DNA from: 66-474 sp036759545
GTDB taxonomy: Bacteria > Pseudomonadota > Gammaproteobacteria > Xanthomonadales > Rhodanobacteraceae
Direction: 5' to 3'
Length of the DNA: 64,000 nucleotides
Assembly (NCBI GenBank): GCA_036759545.1
Contig: DAIOUL010000002.1
Span: 1 to 64,000 of the forward strand
How positions within the stretch are numbered: the stretch's first letter is position 1; each line of letters starts with the position of its first letter. Below, one piece after another: positions 8,750 to 16,319 of the stretch. Made by a program: the position numbers and the translations under genes. The notes beneath the pieces are model-generated. The model saw only the letters and a program-made list of their open reading frames with translations, had not been told where the DNA came from and searched no databases.

Positions 8750-9139
8750 TCATTCGAACTCGTATTCGAACTCGTAGGAATGCTTGCCGTCCACGATGAC
8801 GATCTGCATTGCGCCCCGCAGGCCTCGCAACTCTCCGGTGCCGGAACCCGGCACCACGATTACGTGGAGCGAGAATTCGCCGCGGTGCATGGTCGCATTG
8901 TGCTGCAGGGCGAAGCTGCCGCCGCGGCCGTGCAGCTTGCCGGTCACGCGCTCGACGGCGACGTAGCCGGCTGAGCCCGACTGCGGCGAGCCCGCGCTCA
9001 GCATCTCGCCCTTGCTGACGGCTTCCAGATCGCCGCGAAAGACCTTGTCGATGGACATGCGCCCGAGTTGCGATTCCGCATCCGTGTTGTAGGGCGAAAG
9101 CGAGGCCAGCGTCACTTCGAATTCGCCGCGCGCGTGCAT
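8750..9139 (-). CDS. DUF3224 domain protein
   Basis: A 129-residue protein made mostly of beta strands, matching DUF3224 (start MHARGEFEVTLASLSPY, then SIDKVFRGDLEAVSKGEMLSA, YVAVERVTGKLHGRGGSFALQH, and a final HSYEFEYEFE). The family has a calycin-like/allene-oxide-cyclase-like barrel with no firm role. The ATG at 9139 is preferred over 9166 because the family begins there. It is divergent from the deaminase gene and convergent with the esterase. Confidence 0.85.
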   Translation of the reverse strand: MHARGEFEVTLASLSPYNTDAESQLGRMSIDKVFRGDLEAVSKGEMLSAGSPQSGSAGYVAVERVTGKLHGRGGSFALQHNATMHRGEFSLHVIVVPGSGTGELRGLRGAMQIVIVDGKHSYEFEYEFE

Positions 9140-9213
9140 GGTCCGGCTCCGGTAATGGCGAGCCATTGTATCGTGACGCGTTCGCTGCGCGGCTCATGCT
9201 AAGGTTCGCCGCC

Positions 9214-9783
9214 ATGCACGGCGAACTTCCGACCGCGGTCGAACTCGCGTTGCCCGCGTGGCTGGCGGGCATCTCGCACGCCGACCACTTCTCCACCGAT
9301 GACGACGCGCGCATGCTCTTCGCGATCGATCTCGCCCGCCGTAACGTCGAGCACGGCGGCGGCGGACCGTTCGGCGCAGCGGTTTTCGATGCGGAAGGGA
9401 GGCTGATCTCGGCCGGAGTCAATCAGGTGCTCGCGCAGCGTTGCTCGCTGGCGCACGCGGAAATCCTCGCACTCGGGTTGGCGCAACGGAAATTGCAGCG
9501 GTTCCGGCTCAACGAAAACGGCGATCGTTACATGCTGGCGACCAGCGCACAGCCGTGCTGCCAGTGCTTCGGCGCGCTGATCTGGGCCGGCATCGACGCG
9601 CTGCTGATCGGCGCGCGCGGCGAGGACGTGGAAGCACTGACGGAATTCGACGAAGGTCCATTGCCTTCCGACTGGATCGCGCAACTGGAACGGCGCGGCA
9701 TCCGCGTGACGCGTGATCTGCGCCGCGAACAAGCTCGCGAAGTGCTCTCCGAATATACGCGCCGCGGCGGCCAACGCTATTGA
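9214..9783 (+). CDS. Nucleoside/nucleobase deaminase (CMP/dCMP deaminase fold)
   Basis: A 189-residue zinc hydrolase. The zinc site is complete: HAE at residues 81-83 supplies the His ligand and catalytic Glu, and PCCQC (114-118) provides the two Cys ligands in the P-C-x-x-C pattern. The GGGGPFGAAVFDAEGRLISAG block is typical of guanine deaminase/tRNA-adenosine deaminase relatives. The length and the C-terminal extension argue against TadA. It likely deaminates guanine or a related base. AAGG lies ten bases before the chosen ATG at 9214. Confidence 0.85.
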   Translation: MHGELPTAVELALPAWLAGISHADHFSTDDDARMLFAIDLARRNVEHGGGGPFGAAVFDAEGRLISAGVNQVLAQRCSLAHAEILALGLAQRKLQRFRLNENGDRYMLATSAQPCCQCFGALIWAGIDALLIGARGEDVEALTEFDEGPLPSDWIAQLERRGIRVTRDLRREQAREVLSEYTRRGGQRY

Positions 9784-9784
9784 C

Positions 9785-10480
9785 ATGCGTCGATTGCGTG
9801 CCGCCCTGCCCCTGCTGCTGCTGATCGCGATCGGCGCGGCCTTGTGGGCCACCGGCACGTTCGATCGTTTCCGGCCGCATGAATTGGTGGCGCAGCAGCA
9901 TCATTGGCACCAGGCCGTCGCTGCTCATCCGTTGTTGGCGTGGTGCATCTACACGGGACTGGTGGCGGGGGTGATCGCGACCGGTATGCCGGCCTCGTGG
10001 GTCGTGATCCTGGCCGGCGGCATGCTTTTCGGCGTCGCGCGCGCTACCGTGCTCACCGGCCTGGGCGAAGTGCTCGGCTCGCTGATCCTGTATTTCGCAG
10101 CGCGGCACGCGTTCGGCAGCGGCGAGCGGCCGCCGCCGAAAATGGCCGACCGCGTGCGGCGCGGTTATCTGCGCCATCCGGTGAGTTACACGCTGTTCCT
10201 GCGGCTGGTGCCGGTGCTGCCGTTCGGTGGAGTGACCGTTGCACTCGCGTGGCTGCGCTGTCCGGTGTGGTTGTTCGCGGCCGCGACTTTCGCCGGCGGT
10301 TGCGTGATGGCGATATTCGAAACCGCGATCGGTGCGGGACTCGGGCACTCGATCGCGCACGGCGAACCGCTCGGTCCGCACTTGTTCCTGCATCCGCGCG
10401 TGCTGGTTCCGATTATCGCGCTGGCGGTGCTGGCGCTGATTCCGATTTTGATCCAGCGCCTGCGCGCACCGCGCGAATGA
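9785..10480 (+). CDS. TVP38/TMEM64 (VTT/DedA-like) membrane protein
   Basis: A 231-residue integral membrane protein with five or six hydrophobic segments. The VTT core is visible: PASWVVILAGGMLFG, then GLGEVLGSLILYFAARHAFG and the re-entrant loop LFLRLVPVLPFGGVTVALA with its conserved F-x-R-x-x-P. Family members are linked to membrane homeostasis and lipid scrambling; a specific role here is not known. It begins two bases after the deaminase stop, so the genes are likely co-transcribed. Confidence 0.88.
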   Translation: MRRLRAALPLLLLIAIGAALWATGTFDRFRPHELVAQQHHWHQAVAAHPLLAWCIYTGLVAGVIATGMPASWVVILAGGMLFGVARATVLTGLGEVLGSLILYFAARHAFGSGERPPPKMADRVRRGYLRHPVSYTLFLRLVPVLPFGGVTVALAWLRCPVWLFAAATFAGGCVMAIFETAIGAGLGHSIAHGEPLGPHLFLHPRVLVPIIALAVLALIPILIQRLRAPRE

Positions 10481-10484
10481 CGCC

Positions 10485-10763
10485 TCAGTCTTCGCGGCGC
10501 GTCAACCAGAACACCAGGCCGGCGATCAGGCAACCCGCCGCCGCGCCCAGCAACGCGGTTTCCACCGGACGACGCTTGACGAAGCTGCCCACCTCGCCGC
10601 CCGCATAACGAATGCCACGCCAGGTCTGATCCGCAATGTCGCTGGCGCTGTCGGCGATCCGCGCCGCGCCGTACCGTGCCTTGCGCCTCATTTGATGCGC
10701 CGCATCGCTCAATGCGTCCGCGCCGTTCTCCAGGGCCGCTCTGCTGCGTTGGCTGATATCCAT
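10485..10763 (-). CDS. Small DUF883/ElaB-like membrane-anchored protein
   Basis: A 92-residue protein: an amphipathic helical N-terminal part (ISQRSRAALENGADALSDAA) followed by a single C-terminal transmembrane helix (TALLGAAAGCLIAGLVFWL) and a short charged tail. This layout is that of the ElaB/YqjD/DUF883 family, C-tail-anchored inner-membrane proteins that can bind ribosomes in stationary phase. GGAG lies just upstream of the ATG. It converges with the VTT gene, five bases apart. Confidence 0.78.
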   Translation of the reverse strand: MDISQRSRAALENGADALSDAAHQMRRKARYGAARIADSASDIADQTWRGIRYAGGEVGSFVKRRPVETALLGAAAGCLIAGLVFWLTRRED

Positions 10764-10781
10764 GTCGTTCCTCCTTGGCTA

Positions 10782-10946
10782 GGGTCTGTTCGCAACCAGC
10801 CAAATGAGCCGCGTTGCTTTCGCAGCGGCTGCCAGACAAGGTGCGCGCCGCAGCGCCATAGTCATCTATGGTCAAGGCGCGCGCCGCCGTATGGCGGCCG
10901 CTGCGGAGCAACCCGAAGGGCCATCTGGCCGGCTGTGAACAGACCC
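10782..10946. repeat. 165-bp near-palindromic (MITE/REP-like) element
   Basis: The two halves are imperfect reverse complements over their whole length. The ends read GGGTCTGTTC at 10782 and GAACAGACCC at 10937-10946, a perfect 10-base terminal inverted repeat. The centre is CCATAG-TCAT-CTATGG (10857-10872). Between them the arms pair with a few mismatches and indels. There is no open frame. It fills the gap between the ElaB-like gene and the 3' end of the M81 peptidase gene. No clear target-site duplication is visible. It could be a non-autonomous element or a transcribed hairpin. Confidence 0.75.
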
Positions 10947-10955
10947 GAACGATGC

Positions 10956-10982
10956 TAACCCGCGCGCGTCGCGGCTGGGTTA
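10956..10982. other. Hairpin next to the palindromic repeat
   Basis: TAACCC (10956-10961) pairs with GGGTTA (10977-10982), with CGCG/CGCG able to pair inside. It lies downstream of the M81 peptidase stop (minus strand) but has no T-run, so it is only a weak candidate terminator. Confidence 0.3.
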
Positions 10983-11080
10983 ATGGAATGCGAATGGCGC
11001 GCTTCGCTCTGTTCACGCACGCGTGGCGATACGTGCATCGAAAGTCCATCTCGGCTCGCACCGCCGGGCATGTCTTCCGG

Positions 11081-12550
11081 CTAGGAGACTTCCAAGGGAT
11101 CGCGCACCCGTGGGAAAAAACGTTTGTCCGTTTTCTTGCGGTAATCGATTCGCGCGAAGTCCATCTGGATGGCCCCTGGCGTTGCCACCGGAACCAGCAA
11201 ATCGGCGATGGGCGCAAAGCCCGCCTGGAAATGCCAGCTCGATTTCACCGCGATCAACTTCTTCGAATGGAGATCGATTCCCAGTCCGGTGAACGCATCC
11301 GGAGAAAACACCTGGGTGCGCTGCGAACAGACCACCACGTCGACACCTTCGATTTCCAGCCAGATGGACAATCCCAGGGCCACGCGGGTAGGTCCGAGTC
11401 CGCGCTGGTCGTGATGCGGTTCGATCGATTTGACCACAGCCATCACATCGATGGCTCCGCCCGAGGCGATGCCGCACTTGCCGCCCAGCCGCAACGGCAG
11501 CTTTGCCCCGACCCCTGCATCGGCGCAGACCTGCGCCACCACCGGATCCCAGATGGCACCGAACGCGGCGCCAGTGACCCTGCGCTTCAACATCGCGTCC
11601 AGCAACGCCACATTGTCGCCCGGTGCGCCACCGCCGGTGTTGTCGGCGGTGTCGGCCAGCACGACGCGGCCGGATGCCCGCATCGCCTGGTCCAGCGCGG
11701 TTTCGATGTCCGGAAAGCGCGGCAGCAATGTTTCCCGCGCGGCGTAGATTTCGCTTCCGATCTCGGCTGCGATACTGCTTGCGAGACCGGCATCTCCGTC
11801 GGCGATCGCCAGGATCTTCGAGCCGGTTTCCGGCGTATCTCCCCAGGGAAATCCGTGTGCGAAACTCACCGACAGCACGCGGTCGCGCGTTTCGATCTCC
11901 CGCATGCGCGCGACGAGACCGCGCATCGGTTCGACGGTGGTCGGGTACCAACCGATCATGCGGCAGTCGAACACCGCGCTCACGGGCCTGCGGCGACCCT
12001 GCGCGCTTTGCAAGCAGAGGTCGTACAGCTCGCGGCCGCGTTCCACGTAGTCGATATGCGGATACTCCTTGGCGAGGATGATCGCGGTGGCGTGTTGCAC
12101 CATGCGCTGCGTGAGGTGGCAGTGCGGATCGAGCATCGCCCCGATGCTCGCGTGGGCACCGACGATGGCGCGCGCGCGGGCGAGCAGATCGCCTTCGCAA
12201 TCGTCGCATCCGGTGGAAACCATCGCACCGTGCAGAAACAGCAGCACGACATCGAAGGGCCCCTGCGATGAAAGATCATCGAGGATCTGATCCCGCAATT
12301 CCTCGTACACCGATTGCACCGTCGGTCCCGCCGGCTGCGCAACGGCGAAAATGCTTTCCACGAATTCGTGGCCGTCGCGCGCGGCGAAGTCGCTCCACAA
12401 CTGCGCGACCATCGAAGTTTCCGCATCGGCCGGCGTGCGATGGACCGCGTGGTGGCGGGAGAATCCGTTTTCCTCGAATGCGCGCCGGCCGGTGGGCCAC
12501 GGCGAAAAGGTATTGGTTTCGGTGATCAGGCCGGCCGCGAAGATGCGCAT
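11081..12550 (-). CDS. M81 family metallopeptidase (MlrC-like)
   Basis: A 489-residue protein with the M81/MlrC layout: N-terminal MRIFAAGLITETNTFSP, then LLFLHGAMVSTGCDDCEGDLLARAR and LDPHCHLTQRMV, whose Asp and His residues are the expected zinc ligands, followed by SFAHGFPWGDTPETGSK and ADTADNTGGGAPGDN. MlrC is the enzyme that cleaves linearised microcystin products; most M81 proteins have unknown peptide or amide substrates. No signal peptide, so cytoplasmic. It ends a same-strand run that includes two serine hydrolases and a TonB receptor, suggesting that it finishes degradation of an imported peptide. Confidence 0.9.
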   Translation of the reverse strand: MRIFAAGLITETNTFSPWPTGRRAFEENGFSRHHAVHRTPADAETSMVAQLWSDFAARDGHEFVESIFAVAQPAGPTVQSVYEELRDQILDDLSSQGPFDVVLLFLHGAMVSTGCDDCEGDLLARARAIVGAHASIGAMLDPHCHLTQRMVQHATAIILAKEYPHIDYVERGRELYDLCLQSAQGRRRPVSAVFDCRMIGWYPTTVEPMRGLVARMREIETRDRVLSVSFAHGFPWGDTPETGSKILAIADGDAGLASSIAAEIGSEIYAARETLLPRFPDIETALDQAMRASGRVVLADTADNTGGGAPGDNVALLDAMLKRRVTGAAFGAIWDPVVAQVCADAGVGAKLPLRLGGKCGIASGGAIDVMAVVKSIEPHHDQRGLGPTRVALGLSIWLEIEGVDVVVCSQRTQVFSPDAFTGLGIDLHSKKLIAVKSSWHFQAGFAPIADLLVPVATPGAIQMDFARIDYRKKTDKRFFPRVRDPLEVS

Positions 12551-12582
12551 GTTTGTCCGTCAGACCGCTGCCGCGATCTTGT

Positions 12583-14184
12583 TCATTGAATGCCGGCGGA
12601 TGTTTTCTCCACCGGCACGAAGTGCAGATCCTGGTAATCGAAACTGAAATCCGCGGTGGGCGAAACCGGTTTCATCCTGATCGCGACGATTTTGCCGTCC
12701 GGATCGAGATCGAAGCTGAGATAGGCGTCCTCGATGTCGCGGTCGCTCCAGCGCGTGCGGAAGGTGTCGTACTGGCTGTGCTCGAGTGCTCCTTCCATGC
12801 CGGGCGAACGGTCGAAGCGGATGCGCAGCGCTCCGCCATTGCCGGAAGCGGAAATCGTCATCGTGCCGTACCAGGGATCGCGATAAACACCGGCGTAGGC
12901 TTTCAACGGCAGTGATGGGCCACGCTCGGGATGCGTCTGCGATTGTTGCGCTTGCAGCGCCTTCGATGCCTGCGTATGGATTTCATCGAGCGCCCGCTTG
13001 TAACCCGCGATCCAGTCGGTAGGCGGCAGATCGAGATAATAATCGAGCAGGTGATAGAACACCGCCCAGCGTGCGCCGGAATCCTCCGAATTGATCATTA
13101 CCGCGAACGCGACATTTTTTTCCGGAATGATCGCGACCGCGGACAACCCGCCCAGCACGGCGCCCGAGTGTGTGACGATCTTGTGGCCGCGATAGTCCTC
13201 GATGAAGAAACCCAGCGCGTATTCGCTGAAATCGGGCGTGATCGCCGCGATCGGAGCCGGCGCGGGCGTGATCGGCACGATCGTCACCGGTGTCCAGAGC
13301 ATTTTCGATTGCGCGGCGCTGAACAACCTCTTGCCGCCGCCGAGATCGCCGTGCGCCAGTTGCGCGCGCAGCCAGCGGGCCATGTCGTCGGCGCTCGCAT
13401 AGATGGAGCCGGCGGGCGCCACCGGACCGCTCAAGTGACTGGACGTCAAGACGGACAGCGGCCCTGTGCCGCGGATGGACTGCGAAGTGCGCGCGTGTGC
13501 CGCGACCCGATTTGCGCCTTGGCTGTCGTAGTCCACCGCGGCATCGTGCATGCCCAGCGGTTCGAAAATACGCTGCTTGACGAACGCTTCCCAGGATTGC
13601 CCCGATACGGCTTGCAACAACTGCCCCGCCACCGCGTAGAGAACGTTGTCGTAGGCGAATCCGCTGCGGAAGCTGGTCGCCGGTTTCAGGTAGCGGATGG
13701 AATCCACGAATTCGGCGCGGGTGCGATTCGTATCCGGAACGAACATCAGATCACCTTCACCCAATCCCAGTCCGCTGCGATGGACCAGCAGATCGGTGAC
13801 CGTCATTTCGTGCGAGGCGTAGGCGTCGTACATCCGGAAGCCGGGCAGACGGTCGCCGACGCGGTCGTCCCAACGCAGTTTCCCGTCATCGACCAGGATC
13901 GCCAGCGCCGCGGCGGTGAAAGCCTTGGTGTTGGAACCGATCGGAAACGTGGTGTGCACATCTACGCGTTCCGGCGAACCGAGTTTGCGGATGCCGTAAG
14001 CACGCGTGTCGATCTTGTCTCCTTCGACGATCGCCACCGCCATGCCCGGCGCGCCGAAGGTTTGCATCGCGCGGTTTGCATACGCGTCGAGATCCGCCGG
14101 CGGGGCCGCGTACGCGACCAGCGGGATCGCGTAGAGCAATCCCGCCAGCATTTTGCAGAACGCCTTCAGACAACGCTGCATCAT
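12583..14184 (-). CDS. Exported serine hydrolase, beta-lactamase/PBP fold
   Basis: A 533-residue protein with signal peptide (residues 8-27, ending IPLVAYAAP). The active-site triad of the family is present: S-x-x-K as SNTK (Ser 84, Lys 87), Y-x-N as YDN (177-179) and VTHSGAVLGG near residue 370 as the third motif. The C-terminal 150 residues form a separate beta-rich domain (DUF3471-like). Such enzymes act as D-aminopeptidases, esterases or peptidases; MlrB of microcystin degradation belongs to this superfamily. The start ATG at 14184 follows the upstream hydrolase stop by one base (TGAGATGATG), so translation is coupled. Confidence 0.88.
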   Translation of the reverse strand: MMQRCLKAFCKMLAGLLYAIPLVAYAAPPADLDAYANRAMQTFGAPGMAVAIVEGDKIDTRAYGIRKLGSPERVDVHTTFPIGSNTKAFTAAALAILVDDGKLRWDDRVGDRLPGFRMYDAYASHEMTVTDLLVHRSGLGLGEGDLMFVPDTNRTRAEFVDSIRYLKPATSFRSGFAYDNVLYAVAGQLLQAVSGQSWEAFVKQRIFEPLGMHDAAVDYDSQGANRVAAHARTSQSIRGTGPLSVLTSSHLSGPVAPAGSIYASADDMARWLRAQLAHGDLGGGKRLFSAAQSKMLWTPVTIVPITPAPAPIAAITPDFSEYALGFFIEDYRGHKIVTHSGAVLGGLSAVAIIPEKNVAFAVMINSEDSGARWAVFYHLLDYYLDLPPTDWIAGYKRALDEIHTQASKALQAQQSQTHPERGPSLPLKAYAGVYRDPWYGTMTISASGNGGALRIRFDRSPGMEGALEHSQYDTFRTRWSDRDIEDAYLSFDLDPDGKIVAIRMKPVSPTADFSFDYQDLHFVPVEKTSAGIQ

Positions 14185-14185
14185 C

Positions 14186-16216
14186 TCAGTAGGTGAAACT
14201 GAAACTGGCGAGCCCATAGAAGAAAATCGCCCACAATCCGTACAGCGCGGAGAGGCCCAGCACAATCTCGCCGAGCCGCACCAGCCAACCGCCCGGGCCG
14301 CGCACGATGCGCATCAGCGCCTCGATCACCATGGCGACCGCGCCGACCGCGGCGAGCACGCCCAGGATGTAGAGCCCGGCGAGGAAACCATCGAGCTTGC
14401 CGTTGGCGGTGGCGAAGACGTAGCTGAACATCCAGAACCAGCAGGCCAGCATCAGCAACAGCAGCAACGCGCCGATGCGCGAGGCGAGCCGCCACCAGTA
14501 TTGGTTGCTCGTCATCGTCAGCCTGGTGCGGTAATGCCTGCGCGCGATCCAGCCGCCGAACCAGATGATCAGGGTGAGCACCAGGGTTACAACAAACGCG
14601 ATGCCCATCGGCCTCACCAGGCCGAAGCTCTGCAGGCCGTGCACCGGCTGGAAGACCAGCACGGGAAGAAAATCATCCGAGATCCAGTAGCGGATATTGC
14701 CCTTGTCATCGGTGACGAACTTGGTATGCGTCTGGCCGCCGACTTCGCGGTAGGTCAATGGCCCCACTTCGCGCCAGGTCTTCGGGGTGCCGCTCAGGTC
14801 CGTCAGCGCGGCGAACTGGATTGTGCCGTCGGGATTAGCCGTGACGCTGGTCTGCGTGAACGCGTAAATCAGCCGCAGCGCGCTCTGCAGCCGCCGGCTG
14901 CTCATGTACCAGCCCGCCACGCGCGCCGCATCGGGTTTCGGGTCGGCAACCGTTTTTTCCTCGGGCGCCGTGTACGGGAAATAGCGGTCCAGGAAACCGC
15001 GGAACAGTTCGGTGCGGACCTTCTCGACCTCGCCTTCCTTGCCGAGGCTGTTGAACGACATGAACACGCCGACGTGCTGATCCAGCAACAGATGCAGATC
15101 GCTGTGGAAGGCGTTGGTGTCGCCTGCGTGGCCGATGATGCGCAAACCGTTGCGGTTCTCCTGATAGAAGCCCAGATCGAATCCATTGAGTCCCGGCGCC
15201 ATCTTCGATTGCGGCGAGTGCATCAGCGCGATCATCTCCGGCGAGAGAATCGAGGCACCGTTGTACTGGCCGTTGTCCAGTTGCGCGATCATGAAATGCG
15301 CCATGTCGATGCCGCTGGAAGTCAGCGAGCCGGCCGGGCCGACTTCGATGGATTCGAACGGAATGGTCTGCTTGTCGGACGCGGAGCGGTAACCCACCGA
15401 CATGCCGGGCACGAGCGACGCCGGCAGCGGTTGGTCGAACGTCGAGTGATCCATTCCGAGCGGCTTGAAGATGTGGCTGGCGACGTATTGATCGAACGGT
15501 TCACCCGACACGCGCTCCACGATGTAACCCGCCAGCGTGGCGCCGTAGTTCGAATATGCGACGATTTCCCCGGGCGGAAAGATCCGCGTGGGGATGTGTT
15601 TCTTGACGTATTCGCCGATCGGGAAAAGCTGCTTCGGACTGGACACGAATTCGTCTGCGATGGTTTCCTCGAAACCCGCGGTGTGCGTCATCAGATTCCG
15701 CATGGTGATCGGCTTGCCGAATTTCTCCGGAATCTTGAAATCGAGGTACGCGTTGACGTCGCGATCGAGATCGATCTTGCCCGCGCCCACCTGCTGCATC
15801 ACGGCCGTCCAGGTGAAGGTTTTGGAAACCGAACCCGGGCGGAACAGTGTCTGATCGGGAATAACCGGCTTGCGTTTGGCCACATCCGCGTAGCCGTAGC
15901 CTTTGGCGAACAGGATCCGCCCGTCCTTGACCACCACCACCACGCCGCCGGCGATGTCACCGCGCTGCATGGCATAAGGCGTGACGCTGTCGAAGTAGCT
16001 CTGCACGTTTTCTGCGGTCATCGACGGCGCGGAAGTCACAGATTGATTCGGCACCGCGGCCGCAGCCGCCATATCGGTCGGCGGGTTCTGCACGGGAGGT
16101 TTCGTCGCAGCGACCGACGCCGGACTTTGCGCCGGGTTTTGCGCGAAGCCGCCAGCCGCTGCAACCGCAGCGACGAACGAAAGCGAGGCGGCCACTGTGA
16201 TCAGTCGGGTGAACAT
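14186..16216 (-). CDS. Exported serine hydrolase with C-terminal membrane domain
   Basis: A 676-residue protein. Signal peptide at 1-25 (LITVAASLSFVAAVAAAGG), then a Pro/Ala-rich linker, then a beta-lactamase-fold domain with SVSK (Ser 129, Lys 132), AYSNYG and GHAGDTNAF as the three motifs. The last 170 residues hold four hydrophobic helices (VTLVLTLIIWFGGWIA, IGALLLLLMLACWFWMFSYV, GLYILGVLAAVGAVAMVI, LGEIVLGLSALYGLWAIFFYG), so the enzyme is tethered to the inner membrane with the catalytic domain outside. It is the first of the tandem hydrolase pair and lies 103 bases downstream of the TonB receptor gene on the same strand. Confidence 0.88.
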   Translation of the reverse strand: MFTRLITVAASLSFVAAVAAAGGFAQNPAQSPASVAATKPPVQNPPTDMAAAAAVPNQSVTSAPSMTAENVQSYFDSVTPYAMQRGDIAGGVVVVVKDGRILFAKGYGYADVAKRKPVIPDQTLFRPGSVSKTFTWTAVMQQVGAGKIDLDRDVNAYLDFKIPEKFGKPITMRNLMTHTAGFEETIADEFVSSPKQLFPIGEYVKKHIPTRIFPPGEIVAYSNYGATLAGYIVERVSGEPFDQYVASHIFKPLGMDHSTFDQPLPASLVPGMSVGYRSASDKQTIPFESIEVGPAGSLTSSGIDMAHFMIAQLDNGQYNGASILSPEMIALMHSPQSKMAPGLNGFDLGFYQENRNGLRIIGHAGDTNAFHSDLHLLLDQHVGVFMSFNSLGKEGEVEKVRTELFRGFLDRYFPYTAPEEKTVADPKPDAARVAGWYMSSRRLQSALRLIYAFTQTSVTANPDGTIQFAALTDLSGTPKTWREVGPLTYREVGGQTHTKFVTDDKGNIRYWISDDFLPVLVFQPVHGLQSFGLVRPMGIAFVVTLVLTLIIWFGGWIARRHYRTRLTMTSNQYWWRLASRIGALLLLLMLACWFWMFSYVFATANGKLDGFLAGLYILGVLAAVGAVAMVIEALMRIVRGPGGWLVRLGEIVLGLSALYGLWAIFFYGLASFSFTY

Positions 16217-16319
16217 GTCTTCTCCTCGCGAAACCGGGTCATTGGATGAGCCGCTGCAACGTCACGGTCGGCTGTCGCACGGCGGCGAACACATCCGATG
16301 GCGGAGCAGCAAGATTCGA

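Noticed and set aside
14153..16249. A 698-codon open frame on the plus strand
   Set aside because: It is antisense to the serine hydrolase gene and composed of Arg/His/Gln-rich, low-complexity sequence; high GC creates such shadows.
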